Of a stretch of DNA of 35,063 bases, positions 1 through 10,041 are shown one piece after another (the stretch's first letter is position 1; each line of letters begins with the position of its first letter). Below the pieces are notes generated by a model, which was not told the origin of the DNA, made no database searches, and saw nothing but the letters and a program-made list of their open reading frames with translations. The DNA lies in NCBI GenBank assembly GCA_013297985.1, contig JAAFIY010000029.1, forward strand, positions 1 through 35,063. The letters run 5' to 3'. Position numbers and translations under genes: made by a program. Origin of the DNA: Comamonadaceae bacterium (GTDB lineage Bacteria; Pseudomonadota; Gammaproteobacteria; Burkholderiales; Burkholderiaceae_C).

Positions 1-265
1 GGGCCAGGGCTTCGGTCTCGGGCAGCAGCACCCGCAGATCGGGGTGGGCTTTCACCCCAAAGGCGTGGCAACTGGGGCATTGGCCGCAGGCGCCATCTGC
101 AGTGGGCGCATCGCACAACCAGGCTTGCGCCAGGGCAAATGCCAAATCAGACTGACCCAGGCCCTGCGGCCCGCGCAGCAGCACAGCGTGGGCGCGCACG
201 GTTTGCAGGCTGCGCAGTTGGCGTGCCAACCAAGGTGCCAGGGTGTTGGGGTGGGGCGTGCTCAT
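1..265 (-). CDS. holB: DNA polymerase III subunit delta' (N-terminal part, cut by window edge)
   Basis: Delta' is part of the clamp-loader complex that places the beta sliding clamp on primed DNA. Reading the minus strand from the ATG at 265-263 gives about 88 residues, and the rest lies left of the window. A zinc-module pattern of four cysteines ([16 protein letters not shown]) is visible, as in the clamp-loader AAA+ domain. The preceding loop reads GPQGLGQS, with Gln where an ATPase P-loop has Lys. This fits delta', which does not hydrolyse ATP. The start codon overlaps the tmk stop codon in an ATGA, so translation is probably coupled to tmk. Gene order mltG-tmk-holB is the usual one in proteobacteria. 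Confidence 0.9.
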   Translation of the reverse strand, partial: MSTPHPNTLAPWLARQLRSLQTVRAHAVLLRGPQGLGQSDLAFALAQAWLCDAPTADGACGQCPSCHAFGVKAHPDLRVLLPETEALA

Positions 266-933
266 ACCAGGGCGGCCCCGCGCTGGAGCCACGGGGCAAT
301 GGCCGCCCTCACCTCCTGGCCCACCTGCTCAGGCGTTTGGTGCGCATTGATACGGGCAAAACGGGTGGGATGGGCCTGAGCCCGCTGTCGATAGCCGTCG
401 GCCACAGCGGCAAAAAAGGCTTGGGGCTGCGCCTCAAACCGATCGGGCACGCGGGCCTGAGCTAGCCGAGCAGCGGCGACTTCAGCGGGCAAGTCAAACC
501 ACAAAGTGAGGTGCGGTAGCAGCAGCGGGGCTGAAGCCGAATCGGCCGCTTGCGCCCAATTTGACAGCGTAGCCTGCTCTAAAAAGTGTAGCGTCGGCAA
601 CGACAGGCCGCGCCCGCCGCCCTGGTAGGCAAAGCTGGCGTCTACAAAGCGGTCAGAGATCACCACCGATCCTGCCGCCAGCGCGGGGGCAATCACTTGG
701 ACGACATGGTCACGCCGGGCGGCAAACACCAAAAGCGCCTCGGTCAGCGCGTCCATGGGCTGGTGCAGCACCAACTGGCGCAGGCTTTCAGCCAGCGGGG
801 TGCCTCCGGGCTCGCGGGTGCGCAGCACTGTGCGCCCGGCCTGACTGAAGGCCTCAGCCACCGCATCAATATGGGTGGATTTGCCCGCGCCGTCGATGCC
901 TTCGACGCTGATGAAAAGGCCGGGCGAGCTCAT
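262..933 (-). CDS. tmk: Thymidylate kinase
   Basis: Phosphorylates dTMP to dTDP with ATP in the dTTP pathway; cytoplasmic. The 223-residue product has the P-loop [10 protein letters not shown] at residues 11-20, the dTMP-binding [10 protein letters not shown] segment and the [17 protein letters not shown] stretch typical of the family. The length is close to the normal value of about 210 residues. Its ATG overlaps the TGA of mltG (ATGA at 930-933), and its own stop overlaps the holB start, so the three genes form one tightly packed operon. Nothing unusual is seen. Confidence 0.96.
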   Translation of the reverse strand: MSSPGLFISVEGIDGAGKSTHIDAVAEAFSQAGRTVLRTREPGGTPLAESLRQLVLHQPMDALTEALLVFAARRDHVVQVIAPALAAGSVVISDRFVDASFAYQGGGRGLSLPTLHFLEQATLSNWAQAADSASAPLLLPHLTLWFDLPAEVAAARLAQARVPDRFEAQPQAFFAAVADGYRQRAQAHPTRFARINAHQTPEQVGQEVRAAIAPWLQRGAALV

Positions 934-1985
934 CGATCCACCCCCGCGGACTGCCGCCGCTGATACCGATCCACCGCCCGGTTGTGCTCGGCCAGCGTGG
1001 CGCTGAATACGCTTGAGCCATCACCGCGCGCCACAAAGTAGATGGCTTCGGTGCTGGCCGGTTGCACCGCCGCCAGCAGCGAGGCGCGCCCCGGCAGCGC
1101 AATGGGCGTGGGCGGCAGCCCCGCGCGGGTGTAGGTGTTGTAGGGCGTGTCGGTTTGCAAGTGGGCGCGGGTGAGGTTGCCGTCAAAACTGGGGCCCACG
1201 CCGTAGATGACCGTGGGGTCAGTCTGCAGCCGCATGCCGATGCGCAAGCGGTTGGCAAACACGCCGGCGATTTCGCCCCGGTCGCTGTCACGGCCGGTTT
1301 CTTTTTCAACGATGCTGGCCAAGATCAGGGCGTCGTTGGGCGATTTCAGCGGCACGCCCGCGCTGCGCTGCGCCCAGGCGGCGGCCAGTTGGCGGTCCAT
1401 GGCTTGCAGGGCGGCGCGGTAGATGGCTTCGTCGCTGCTGTGCTTTCCGTAGCGATAGGTGTCAGGGAAAAAACGGCCTTCGGGGTGCACGCCAGCGCGG
1501 CCCAGGCGGCTCATGAGATCGGTGTTGCTCAAGCCCTGGGTGTCGCGCTTTAGGTGCGGCGCGGCGGCCAGGGCGGCGCGCATTTGGGCAAAAGTCCAGC
1601 CCTCAGGAATGGTGAGGGCCAACAGGGCTTGCTCGCCATCCACCAGCTTGCGCAGCAGTTGTTGCGGCGTGGTGCCGGGTTCAATTTCGTAGCTGCCCGC
1701 TTTGATCTGCCGCGCCTCGCCCGACAAGCGCAGCCAAGCATGCAACAGCCACGGCGGCGTGGCCACGCCTGCTTGCACGATGCGGTTGGCGGCGCGCTCT
1801 GCGCTGTCGCCGTTTTGAATGGTGACATCCACCGTGGCCTGGCCCGCAGGCACCAAGGGCGAGCGCACCCACCATGCGGCCGCCAGCGCCAGCGCGCCCA
1901 CTGCCACCAGCAGCACGGCCAGTGCCAAGCCTATGCCGCCGCGCAGCCGCTGCTTGGCCAGCCTCAACGCGGCGCCCCCATCCAT
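930..1985 (-). CDS. mltG: Endolytic murein transglycosylase MltG (YceG-like)
   Basis: Inner-membrane lytic transglycosylase that cuts nascent glycan strands and limits peptidoglycan chain length. The 351-residue product has one N-terminal membrane helix (about residues 18-42), a LysM-like segment, and the YceG domain. The catalytic glutamate lies in [13 protein letters not shown], the signature of the family. The family is normally about 340 residues, so the protein looks complete. The ATG at 1985 leaves a short gap of 60 nt to the divergent ygfZ, which must hold both promoters; I could not pick out clear -35/-10 boxes. First gene of the mltG-tmk-holB operon. Confidence 0.95.
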   Translation of the reverse strand: MDGGAALRLAKQRLRGGIGLALAVLLVAVGALALAAAWWVRSPLVPAGQATVDVTIQNGDSAERAANRIVQAGVATPPWLLHAWLRLSGEARQIKAGSYEIEPGTTPQQLLRKLVDGEQALLALTIPEGWTFAQMRAALAAAPHLKRDTQGLSNTDLMSRLGRAGVHPEGRFFPDTYRYGKHSSDEAIYRAALQAMDRQLAAAWAQRSAGVPLKSPNDALILASIVEKETGRDSDRGEIAGVFANRLRIGMRLQTDPTVIYGVGPSFDGNLTRAHLQTDTPYNTYTRAGLPPTPIALPGRASLLAAVQPASTEAIYFVARGDGSSVFSATLAEHNRAVDRYQRRQSAGVDR

Positions 1986-2045
1986 CGCTTCATAGTCACC
2001 CTGGCCCTTACATGCTCATCTCAGTGGGTCATGATAATTCCCTAC

Positions 2046-3014
2046 ATGCAATCCCCAATGTCCGCCACTGCCGCCTCTCCTCTGTCTGATCTGCCAGCGC
2101 TGGCAGAACTGAGCCAGCCCTTGCCAAGCGGCGGCGTGCGCTTAAGCACCTGGGGCGTGATCGCGGCCGAGGGCGCAGATGCGGCGTCATTCCTACAAGG
2201 CCAACTCAGCAACGACGTCGCGCTGCAAAAAACATCTGAGGCCCGCTTGGCTGCCTATTGCAGCCCCAAGGGCCGGATGCTGGCCAGCATGGTGATCGTC
2301 AAACGCGCGCCAGACGCCTTCTGGCTGGCCACGCCCGCTGACGGCTTGCCCGCGCTGCTTAAGCGGCTGCGCATGTTTGTGCTGCGCGCCAAAGTGGTGT
2401 TGACTGATGTGAGCGAGGCCGTACCGGTGTGGGGCCAGATTGCGCCAGGCGCGCCGACGGCTGCGCCCTGGCAGGTGCAGGCCAGTGGTGACGCGGGCCA
2501 CGCAGTCAGCCTTTACCCAGCGGCGGGCCTTGCGCGCTGGCTGGTGGTTGGCGCTGCAACGGCATCGGGTGACTTGGTGGAAGCCGACTGGATGCGCGCT
2601 GAAGTCGCGTCCGGCGTAGTGCCCGTGGGTGCTGCGTTGGCCGACGCCCTGGTGCCGCAGATGCTCAACTACGAAAGCGTGGGCGGCGTGAACTTTAAAA
2701 AAGGCTGCTACCCCGGCCAAGAGGTGGTGGCACGCAGCCAGTTCCGCGGCACGCTCAAGCGCCGTGCCGTCCCTGCGGTGATCGAAGGCCCCGCCACAGT
2801 GGGCCAAGAGGTGTTTGGCGCAGCCGATGCTGAACAAGCCTGCGGCGTGTTGGCCTATGCCGCGCCACTCAAAGCCGCAGAGCCCCAAGGCCGCTGGGTG
2901 GCCATGGTGTCACTGCAGCTCAGCGCCGTGGGCAGCGCCTTGACGCTGGGCAGCGCCACCGGCCCCTCGATCACCCTGGGCGGCCTGCCCTACGGATTGC
3001 TGGCTGATATCTAA
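2046..3014 (+). CDS. ygfZ: Folate-binding protein YgfZ (iron-sulfur cluster-related)
   Basis: YgfZ belongs to the GcvT-like aminomethyltransferase fold and supports the repair or maturation of Fe-S enzymes through tetrahydrofolate. The motif KGCYPGQE, with the conserved cysteine at residue 221, is the family signature and corresponds to E. coli Cys228. The open frame runs upstream to 1554, but that stretch is antisense to mltG and is not YgfZ-like. Possible ATG starts are 2031, 2046 and 2058; none has a convincing ribosome-binding site. I chose 2046, giving 322 residues, close to the family length. Divergent from mltG and convergent with the LysR gene. Confidence 0.93.
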   Translation: MQSPMSATAASPLSDLPALAELSQPLPSGGVRLSTWGVIAAEGADAASFLQGQLSNDVALQKTSEARLAAYCSPKGRMLASMVIVKRAPDAFWLATPADGLPALLKRLRMFVLRAKVVLTDVSEAVPVWGQIAPGAPTAAPWQVQASGDAGHAVSLYPAAGLARWLVVGAATASGDLVEADWMRAEVASGVVPVGAALADALVPQMLNYESVGGVNFKKGCYPGQEVVARSQFRGTLKRRAVPAVIEGPATVGQEVFGAADAEQACGVLAYAAPLKAAEPQGRWVAMVSLQLSAVGSALTLGSATGPSITLGGLPYGLLADI

Positions 3015-3030
3015 GCCGGGCTGCGCTCCC

Positions 3031-3060
3031 GCTCGCCGGTTGCTTGATAGATAGGCGAGC
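3031..3060. terminator. Weak hairpin between convergent ygfZ and LysR genes
   Basis: GCTCGCC at 3031-3037 is the exact reverse complement of GGCGAGC at 3054-3060, with a 16-nt loop. It sits 17 nt after the ygfZ stop and about 50 nt beyond the end of the opposing LysR gene. There is no T-run, so it is at best a weak or factor-assisted bidirectional terminator. Confidence 0.3.
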
Positions 3061-3113
3061 TCCGCAAACCGCTTCATTTAAGCTGCGCACAACCCATGGC
3101 CGAACTGCCCGAT

Positions 3114-4046
3114 CTAAGCACTCAGATTGAGTTTTGACACTGGTATCGATGCTGGCAAGCGAGCAAAAAGTGATTTGGTTTGATCGACAAACCTCTGACC
3201 CGCTGAGCTCAGATAGCCTTGCGATCTGGTCAGCAAACCCACGGATCGCTCAAGCGCCCAATCGCTCGGCAGAACCAGTTCATAAAATCTGCCTGACGTA
3301 ATGAGTTCAGGCGCTATTGATTTTGGCAGCATAAACAACGCATTCACCGCCTCAGCCATTGCAATTTCATTTACAGAGGACCGAAAAGCAATCAATATTT
3401 TTGGCGAGCTCAACTTTCTACGAATAAAGCTCTGAATAAATTGACTGGTGGGGAGATTTCCCACACCCAGCACGACCCAACTCGCTCGAGAGAGATCGTC
3501 CCAACCACAGATTCTGTTTCTTCCTAATTCGAGGTTGCGGGGCGCCAAGACGGTGAGCGGATCGGCTCGCAGAGGGTGCCAATTGAACCCTGCTTCCGGC
3601 TCACCGACAATGCCGCAAAGCCCGACATCAACATCGCCATTGAGCACGCACTCTTTTATGTGGCTGCTATATCCCCCGGTGATTTCAAGTTGCACCCCCT
3701 GATTAACCAAATCAGTCACAATGGGCACGATCCATGCGTCGGCAATGGCCTGCCCAAATCCTATTCGCAAGGTTCCGGTCTTTGATTGACGCAAATCGCG
3801 CATGTGTTGAAATAAATCGTTCACCACAAAACCAAGTTTCTGCGCGTGCTTTAGAAATACTTCGCCCTCATCAGTTAAATATACGCCGCGGGTGGTGCGT
3901 TCAAGTAAATGCACACCAGTCGCGCGCTCGAGGCGTGCAAGAGCCTTGCTGATGTTGGGTTGCGTCTGCCCAAGCGCGAAGGCAGCACCAGCAACTGACC
4001 CCATGCGTGCCACCTGCACGAAGGTCTGAACATCATCGATTCGCAT
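3114..4046 (-). CDS. LysR-type transcriptional regulator
   Basis: A 310-residue regulator with an N-terminal winged HTH (about residues 1-60, including SVAGAAFALGQTQPNISKAL as recognition region) and a C-terminal periplasmic-binding-protein-like effector domain (about 90-300). The frame extends to 4217, but the start at 4046 (MRIDDVQTF) fits LysR proteins and is preceded by a strong GGGGGA ribosome-binding site about 5 nt upstream. LysR regulators usually control the divergent neighbour, here the chemoreceptor gene at 4218, across 171 nt. The effector cannot be deduced. The gene is less GC-rich than the flanking housekeeping genes, which may indicate lateral origin together with parts of the following block. 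Confidence 0.92.
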   Translation of the reverse strand: MRIDDVQTFVQVARMGSVAGAAFALGQTQPNISKALARLERATGVHLLERTTRGVYLTDEGEVFLKHAQKLGFVVNDLFQHMRDLRQSKTGTLRIGFGQAIADAWIVPIVTDLVNQGVQLEITGGYSSHIKECVLNGDVDVGLCGIVGEPEAGFNWHPLRADPLTVLAPRNLELGRNRICGWDDLSRASWVVLGVGNLPTSQFIQSFIRRKLSSPKILIAFRSSVNEIAMAEAVNALFMLPKSIAPELITSGRFYELVLPSDWALERSVGLLTRSQGYLSSAGQRFVDQTKSLFARLPASIPVSKLNLSA

Positions 4047-4082
4047 TGCGTTCCCCCTGTTACGTCCATTCCATTTTGGCAC

Positions 4083-4100
4083 GCGACGCAGCAACGTCGC
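4083..4100. promoter_or_regulatory. 18-bp dyad in the LysR/MCP divergent region
   Basis: GCGACG (4083-4088) and CGTCGC (4095-4100) form a perfect inverted repeat around a 6-bp spacer, 37 bp upstream of the LysR start and about 117 bp before the MCP start. It is a candidate operator of the LysR protein. It does not show the T-N11-A core expected for LysR boxes, so the assignment is uncertain. Confidence 0.35.
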
Positions 4101-4217
4101 AGGAGAACGGCCCGGCATGCGAGTAGTTTCAAGAGTGCGGATTGTTCGACCCACGAAGCAAAAGCAGGCGGGTGTTAGGTCGCCAACACCGCTGCTGCGC
4201 TCCACCAAGGAGGCCAA

Positions 4218-5852
4218 ATGGCTCTACACACATCACTTCGCACACGCTTGCTCGGTGCTTTTGCGCTGGTGTTTGGGCTAAGCGTTGCAGCTTCAACCTT
4301 TGCCATCACTCAACTCAATGGGGTGCGGCGTGATTTAGTTGACATCGTCGAGGACAACTACAAGAAGGATCGGCTGGCCACCGACATGTCAGACCAAGTG
4401 CACATGGCCGGGCGGATCGCACGAACGATGGTCATTCTTGACGAGCCTGAAGCCAAGCGGGTGCAGGAGCAACGGTTTAGGGCTGCAATGGATCGCTACC
4501 GCTCCATCAGCGCAGAACTACGGGCCATGCCCGCCTCGGACAAAGGCCGAGAGCTGCTTGCGGCGGTGAGTGAAATGGAAGCGACAGCGATCCCGGCGAT
4601 TGAAAAACTCGTTGGCCTGGCCAAAGCCAACGACGATCGCGCCGCTGCCGTGTGGTTGATAAGCGACGTACTCCCTAAATCCGATGCATGGCTCGAGCGG
4701 CTGGACGCCTACGGCACCCTGCAGCACCGCAGCACTGACGCCAACTACCAAAAGGCCAAGGGCAACATCGATTGGCTCAAGACGGCCCTGACGGTGAGCA
4801 GTGCGTTGAGCGTACTGATTGGCTTGGTAGCTGCCTGGCGGGTGTCCGCAGACGTGGTTCGACGCCTTTCGATGGCCTCTGAGGCGGTGGGACACATCGC
4901 GCACGGTGACCTGACCCATTCGATCTTGCCCGCAGGTTCGGACGAGATAGGTGGCATGGTGACCACCGTTTCAAAAATGCAGGAGGCGCTTCGGGCACTG
5001 GTAGGCACCGTGCAGGCAGGGGTGCACCAAGTAGCCGCAACTGCGGCGCAAATTGCGTCGGCCAACCGCGACTTAAGCGCACGCACCGAAACCCAAGCGA
5101 GTGCGCTTGAAGAAACCTCCGCCGCCTCGACCCAACTCACCTCCACAGTAGGCGTCAACGCCGACAACGCGCGCACCGGCACCGGGGTGGCCCTACAGGC
5201 CAACGACGCAACGCGTCGAGCCGGTGTCAAGGTGCGTGAAGTGCAAAGCGCCATGGACGCCATCAGCGATTCGGCCAAGAAAATGGGGGAGATCATTTCC
5301 ACCATTGAGGGCATCGCCTTTCAAACCAACATCTTGGCGCTCAATGCGGCAGTGGAGGCCGCCCGTGCGGGCGAACATGGCAGCGGTTTTGCGGTTGTGG
5401 CCCAAGAGGTCCGGGCGCTGGCTGGCCGCAGCAGCGTGGCTGCCAAAGAGATCAAGGCGTTGATATCTACAAGCATCGACCACGTCAGCGCGGGTGGCGA
5501 CCTTGTAGCTTCCGCGAGCACCGCCATGGCGGAGGTTGAGCAGCACATCGCAAAAGTGAACAACGTGGTTGAGGCCATCAACCAAGCCAGCATTGAGCAG
5601 TTGCGCGGCATGGGCGAAATAGGCTCAGCGGTACGCCAAATTGACGAAACCACGCAGCAAAACGCCGCTCTGGTAGAGCAAACGTCTGCGGCCGCTGACA
5701 TGCTTCGGGACCAAGCACAGCGGCTGTTGGCTGCAGCGAGCCAGTTCAGACTGCAATCCGACACCACGCGCCTGCCCTCACAGCGGGCCTATCAGCCACC
5801 AAGTCTGGGTGTTGAGAGCTCCCTCAAACCCGGTGCGCAGGTCCGCGCATGA
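4218..5852 (+). CDS. Methyl-accepting chemotaxis protein
   Basis: Membrane chemoreceptor that controls the CheA kinase through CheW. The 544-residue product has a first membrane helix near residues 10-32, a periplasmic four-helix-bundle type sensor of about 150 residues, a second membrane helix near 190-212, a HAMP domain to about 262, and a long coiled-coil signalling domain. The highly conserved hairpin tip starts at residue 366 ([20 protein letters not shown]). Methylation-helix signatures such as EETSAAST are present. There is no C-terminal NWETF-like CheR/CheB tether. A strong AGGAGG site at 4208-4213 precedes the ATG. Its stop overlaps the start of the next gene (ATGA at 5849-5852), implying translational coupling with a c-di-GMP enzyme. 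The ligand is unknown. Confidence 0.95.
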   Translation: MALHTSLRTRLLGAFALVFGLSVAASTFAITQLNGVRRDLVDIVEDNYKKDRLATDMSDQVHMAGRIARTMVILDEPEAKRVQEQRFRAAMDRYRSISAELRAMPASDKGRELLAAVSEMEATAIPAIEKLVGLAKANDDRAAAVWLISDVLPKSDAWLERLDAYGTLQHRSTDANYQKAKGNIDWLKTALTVSSALSVLIGLVAAWRVSADVVRRLSMASEAVGHIAHGDLTHSILPAGSDEIGGMVTTVSKMQEALRALVGTVQAGVHQVAATAAQIASANRDLSARTETQASALEETSAASTQLTSTVGVNADNARTGTGVALQANDATRRAGVKVREVQSAMDAISDSAKKMGEIISTIEGIAFQTNILALNAAVEAARAGEHGSGFAVVAQEVRALAGRSSVAAKEIKALISTSIDHVSAGGDLVASASTAMAEVEQHIAKVNNVVEAINQASIEQLRGMGEIGSAVRQIDETTQQNAALVEQTSAAADMLRDQAQRLLAAASQFRLQSDTTRLPSQRAYQPPSLGVESSLKPGAQVRA

Positions 5853-8800
5853 ATACCGCCCCAAGCCGCACCAGTGGTGCGCTGGAGTCGACCACCCAGC
5901 ACGAATCGGTTCTGGCTTTTGCACTCCGCCTTCGAAAGAGCCTACTGACTAGCTTTGCGGTGTTGTGCGCACTGTTTTTGGCGCTGCAAGCCGCCGCCGC
6001 TTGGCTATCGTCAGTGGGGCGCCATCAAAACGAAGGCATTGTGACGCTTACTGATCGCGCGGGCTATCAGCGCTCTTTGATGCTCTTAATCAATCAAAAG
6101 CTGTTCGACGCGGTGCTGGGCACCACTGAGCTTGACACCATCCTTGGCTTATTTGTACAAGCCGATGCAGATGCGCGATGGCTCGACACACACCTAACCA
6201 GATGGGAGTTAGACCAGGTAACTGCGCAAGCCTGGGCTGAAGCGCAACGTCAACGTGGAATTCTGCGTCACGCACACGGCCAGTTATTAGCACGTGTCCG
6301 GCAACGAGACAATCCGTTGACTGACTTTCAAGCAAGCAGTTCCGGGCGTGAGCTACAGCAAAGCACCAACGCATTTGTAGAGGCCCAAGGGCTTGCCATC
6401 AAAATGTTGGCTCTAGATATTCAAAATGATAATCGAAGATTTGATGCACTTGCAACTTTATTTAATCTGCTATCAATAGCGATTATCTTTGTCAGTATGA
6501 TTGTTGTTGGGCGTATAGTCCTAAAGAAATTAACTGAAGACCAAGCGATCTTGGCAGCACAGTCGCAAACCTTGGATAGGCTGGCCATACTAGTCGAACG
6601 CACAGACTCGATGTTTGTCATTACCGATGCGCAATCCAAAATCACGTATGTGAATCCTCCGTTTGAACGGGTCACGGGCTACACCCTTGATGAACTTATT
6701 GGAAAGGTGCCAGGACGGGTACTGCAATGTGAGCAAACAGACCCAAAAGCGCGCGCGGCAATAAGCGCAGCCATCAAGGAGGGGCGCGCAGTGCAAGCGA
6801 CTTTGGTCAACAAAAGTAAACTCGGCCGCTTGTACTGGGTGCATATTCAAATTGAGCCCATCCGAGATGCTGTCAGCGGCAGGCTTCTAGGTTTTACCTC
6901 TCTTGAGCAAGATGTAACTCGTGATCGTTCGCGGCGGCAGCAACTGGCTGGATTACTAAATGCTATGCCCGTGGCAGTATTGGTGGTCAACGATTCAGGC
7001 ATCGTAATTGATGCCAATCCATTGGCTACTGAATGGATGGGCATGAGGGTCGGCGATCGATTGAGCGCTCAGCGTCAGATTGGTGACGGGCTGTACCTCG
7101 AACCTGACGGAAAAATAATCCATCCGGCTGATCTTCCGATTTCTCGTGTGCTGAGGGATGCTAAGGCAACACAAAGTCGGCAAGCAATTTTTCAAGCTAT
7201 TGACGGCACAATTAGGGATTTGAAGTTTGAATTTCAATATGTCGAAGTGTCACTCGAGAAGCACAAGCATTTAATAGTTACAACAACCGATGTCACTGGG
7301 TTGGTTCATACTCAGAAAGTCCTCCAAATGGCGGCGCAGACAGCAGATATCGGCAATTGGGAGGCCAATTTTCAAAGTGGCACCTGCCGATTGTCAGCGC
7401 TTTGGTGGCAGCGGCTCGAAGCACCGGTTCGATACAGCGAAGTATCTCTACGGGCAGTACTAAGGGGCATCCTGCCCCCGCACAGACGAAGAGTGTTGCA
7501 GCTAATGCAACAAATGCAATCACATCCGGAGCTACCTGCGCAAGTAGAGGTGCAGCTAAACCTGACTGCTCGCCAGCCAAAATGGATACTGTTAACTGGG
7601 ACTGTTACGTCGACAGATCCGTCCCGCCGCGTGCGAACGGCCTTGGGCATTCACCAAGATATCACCCGCAGAAAGCTAATTGAAGAAGACCTCAGACGAG
7701 AATCGTCAACCGATAGCCTGACAGATATGCCGAATCGTCGAAGTTTTGCGCGCGCGCTAGAAAGTCACATCACAGCCCAGTCACTTACCGAAACCATAGA
7801 GCCGTTTGCGCTGCTTTTTTTGGATCTGGACCACTTCAAAGATATTAATGATCGACTCGGGCACCATCGGGGAGATGAAGTGTTGCAGACTGTTTCTGCG
7901 CGAATTAATGAGGTGTTGCGCACCAGTGATGTAACTGCGGCGCGTTTGGGGGGAGATGAGTTTGTTGTTTTGGCCACGCGGTTAGCATCATTTAATGATG
8001 GAGATATAATTGCTCACAAGCTTGTGGATGCTGTATCTCGCCCGATGAAAGTGGCAGAACAAATTGTTGAAATCACCTGTAGTATTGGGATTGCCACACC
8101 ACTGGAGAGTGGTTATGACGCCCACGCGCTGCTGCGCGATGCAGATATAGCGCTTTATGCAGCCAAACAATCAGGTCGCGCTAGGCATGAACGATTCCAG
8201 ATTTCGATGCGAGAGCGCGTCGAAGCCGATCATACTTTAGCAGCTGATATTCGACGTGGACTTGCAGCACACGAGTTTATTAATCATTACCAACCCATTG
8301 TAGATACTCAAACAGGCCGCGTAGTCAACATTGAGGCCTTGGTGAGATGGTCTCATCCGAAACGCGGGCTAGTATATCCTTCCCACTTCATCGACATGGC
8401 TGAAGCCACTGGTTCTATTGCCGCATTGGGTTTGGCGGTATTAGATCGGGCGTGCGCTGATTTTTGTTGGTTGCGTGATCAACTTGGAAGCAACGCACCA
8501 TCTTGCGTCAGCGTTAATTTGAGCCGCGCTCAACTTGTTGATACTTTGCCCAAATATATTTCAGACACACTGTATAAGTGGGGTGTTTCCCCTGATTCAG
8601 TACAATTGGAAATTACAGAGACGCTAGCGATGATTCACTCAGATTCGCGTAATATACTTCGGGATATCCGTCGGCTGGGGGTGCGTCTTGCGCTTGATGA
8701 TTTTGGTACTGGTTATTCCTCCCTATCTACTTTGGACACGCTCCCCATCACGAGCATAAAAATTGATAAGAGCTTTGTAGATGATGTTGAGACAAGCGCC

Positions 8801-9016
8801 TACCGGCAAGCCATTGTTCTTGCGACGATGCAAGTCGCCAATGCGTTGGGTATTAGCACCGTAGCCGAGGGAGTTGAAACTAAGGCCCAACAAGTAATTC
8901 TTACAAACATGGGTTGTAATCAGCTGCAGGGGTATTTGTTCAGTAAACCATTGAGCCGCCCCGACCTTGTGACGTGGCTGCACGCTCGCCACCAGTCGGA
9001 AGCTCTTTCTGCGTGA
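5849..9016 (+). CDS. Membrane-bound PAS-PAS-PAS-GGDEF-EAL c-di-GMP protein with PilJ-like sensor
   Basis: Predicted to make and/or degrade cyclic di-GMP. The 1055-residue product has membrane helices near residues 30-52 and 203-223, and between them a periplasmic helical segment with a [17 protein letters not shown] stretch resembling the type IV pilus transducer PilJ N-terminal domain. Three PAS-like regions follow (about 245-365, 375-480, 490-610), then GGDEF at 701-705 and EAL at 829-831. The EAL domain keeps NLSRAQL, LEITET, DDFGTG, AEGVET and QGY, so phosphodiesterase activity is expected. The inhibitory-site motif RTSD lies six rather than five residues before GGDEF, so feedback inhibition may be altered. 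The start overlaps the MCP stop. From about 6400 to 8940 the gene is strikingly AT-rich compared with its two ends. Confidence 0.93.
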   Translation: MNTAPSRTSGALESTTQHESVLAFALRLRKSLLTSFAVLCALFLALQAAAAWLSSVGRHQNEGIVTLTDRAGYQRSLMLLINQKLFDAVLGTTELDTILGLFVQADADARWLDTHLTRWELDQVTAQAWAEAQRQRGILRHAHGQLLARVRQRDNPLTDFQASSSGRELQQSTNAFVEAQGLAIKMLALDIQNDNRRFDALATLFNLLSIAIIFVSMIVVGRIVLKKLTEDQAILAAQSQTLDRLAILVERTDSMFVITDAQSKITYVNPPFERVTGYTLDELIGKVPGRVLQCEQTDPKARAAISAAIKEGRAVQATLVNKSKLGRLYWVHIQIEPIRDAVSGRLLGFTSLEQDVTRDRSRRQQLAGLLNAMPVAVLVVNDSGIVIDANPLATEWMGMRVGDRLSAQRQIGDGLYLEPDGKIIHPADLPISRVLRDAKATQSRQAIFQAIDGTIRDLKFEFQYVEVSLEKHKHLIVTTTDVTGLVHTQKVLQMAAQTADIGNWEANFQSGTCRLSALWWQRLEAPVRYSEVSLRAVLRGILPPHRRRVLQLMQQMQSHPELPAQVEVQLNLTARQPKWILLTGTVTSTDPSRRVRTALGIHQDITRRKLIEEDLRRESSTDSLTDMPNRRSFARALESHITAQSLTETIEPFALLFLDLDHFKDINDRLGHHRGDEVLQTVSARINEVLRTSDVTAARLGGDEFVVLATRLASFNDGDIIAHKLVDAVSRPMKVAEQIVEITCSIGIATPLESGYDAHALLRDADIALYAAKQSGRARHERFQISMRERVEADHTLAADIRRGLAAHEFINHYQPIVDTQTGRVVNIEALVRWSHPKRGLVYPSHFIDMAEATGSIAALGLAVLDRACADFCWLRDQLGSNAPSCVSVNLSRAQLVDTLPKYISDTLYKWGVSPDSVQLEITETLAMIHSDSRNILRDIRRLGVRLALDDFGTGYSSLSTLDTLPITSIKIDKSFVDDVETSAYRQAIVLATMQVANALGISTVAEGVETKAQQVILTNMGCNQLQGYLFSKPLSRPDLVTWLHARHQSEALSA

Positions 9017-9081
9017 TGTACCCCGTGGGCCGCTGGGCTGAACCGCTCGGACAAAAGCGAGGTCTTGGGTAGGCCGAGTGT

Positions 9082-9127
9082 TTTGCTATCAGATGTATAG
9101 CTACTTGCGCCCTATTTCAGGGCGCTG
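9082..9127 (+). repeat. 46-nt double-stem-loop repeat, copy 1
   Basis: Best-preserved copy. Hairpin 1: GCTAT (9085-9089) and ATAGC (9097-9101) around a 7-nt loop. Hairpin 2: GCGCCC (9107-9112) and GGGCGC (9120-9125) around a 7-nt loop. It lies between the convergent c-di-GMP gene and the thioesterase-GNAT gene and could act as a bidirectional terminator for both. The same layout recurs at six other places in the window. Confidence 0.85.
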
Positions 9128-9154
9128 CAGGCTGATCTGGCTTGAAGCTTTGGG

Positions 9155-10030
9155 CTACAGCGCCCGCACCATGGTGATGTGCGGCACGCCCTCTTCCATG
9201 AAAGGCTCGCCCTGCACGGTGTAGCCCAGGCGGGCATAGAAGGCCTGGGCCGTGGCTTGGGAATGCAGCAGCGCTTGGGTGAAGCCCTGGGCGCGGGCTT
9301 GGCCCTGCAGCGCGTGCATGACTTGCTCGCCCAGGCCCGATCCGCGCAGCACGCGGTCAACTGCCACCCGGCCGATTTGCGCCACCCCGCTGGTGCCCGA
9401 TGCAAACACGCGGCCTGTGGCCACCGGGCGGCCCAGGCGGTTGAACAGCACCGTGTGGGTGGCCGTCGGGTCGATTGCATCAATTTCAATGTCAGCGGCA
9501 AAGCCTTGCTCATCCACGAACACCGCATGCCGCACCGCGCTGGCGGGCGCTTGCAATTCAGCCCAGGTGCCGCAGCGCACATCCACCATGGGCTGACCGG
9601 CTTCAAAGCCCAGCAGCAGATCACGCAAGGCTTGCGGCACGGGCCGAGATTTTTGGGTGGCGGGGTTGGCAAACACATAGACCAGTTCACCGCCCACCAG
9701 GGGCGTGCCGTCGCGCATCACGAGGCCTTCAAACACCATCGAGCTGTTGCCGATGCGCGCGCAGCGCAGGCCTACGGAAAGTTGGTCGTCATAGCGGGCG
9801 CTGGCGTGGTATTCCAAGGCGGCTTTCTTCACATACAAGTCACCAGCCAAGTCGTGCATGGTGGACTCGTACGGCAGCGCCAAGGCGCGCCAGTAGTCGG
9901 CCACGGCCGTATCCAAGTACATCAAATAGTGGCCGTTGAAGACGATTTTTTGCATGTCCACCTCGGCCCAACGCACGCGCAGGCGGTGGGTGAAGCGAAA
10001 GCTGGGGGTGGCAGCGGCGGTGTCAGACAT
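9155..10030 (-). CDS. Hotdog acyl-CoA thioesterase fused to GNAT acetyltransferase
   Basis: Residues 10-140 form a YbgC/FadM-like 4HBT hotdog domain: RVRWAEVD with the probable catalytic Asp25, followed by FNGHYLMYLDTAVADYW. Residues about 150-291 form a GNAT domain similar to the ElaA type, with FVDEQGF and the acetyl-CoA-binding pattern RGSGLG at 229-234. The first domain would hydrolyse short acyl-CoAs; the second would transfer an acetyl group to an unknown acceptor. The frame is open throughout, so this is a true fusion and not a frameshift. It lies 11 nt downstream of the HSL-type hydrolase gene and is probably co-transcribed with it. Substrates are unknown. Confidence 0.88.
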   Translation of the reverse strand: MSDTAAATPSFRFTHRLRVRWAEVDMQKIVFNGHYLMYLDTAVADYWRALALPYESTMHDLAGDLYVKKAALEYHASARYDDQLSVGLRCARIGNSSMVFEGLVMRDGTPLVGGELVYVFANPATQKSRPVPQALRDLLLGFEAGQPMVDVRCGTWAELQAPASAVRHAVFVDEQGFAADIEIDAIDPTATHTVLFNRLGRPVATGRVFASGTSGVAQIGRVAVDRVLRGSGLGEQVMHALQGQARAQGFTQALLHSQATAQAFYARLGYTVQGEPFMEEGVPHITMVRAL

Positions 10031-10041
10031 AGGAAGGGGTC

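Noticed and set aside
1554..2045. Upstream extension of the ygfZ frame
   Set aside because: It is antisense to mltG and has no YgfZ similarity; ygfZ starts near 2046.
4047..4217. Sigma-28 flagellar promoter upstream of the chemoreceptor
   Set aside because: No TAAAGTTT-N11-GCCGATAA-like sequence is visible in the divergent region.
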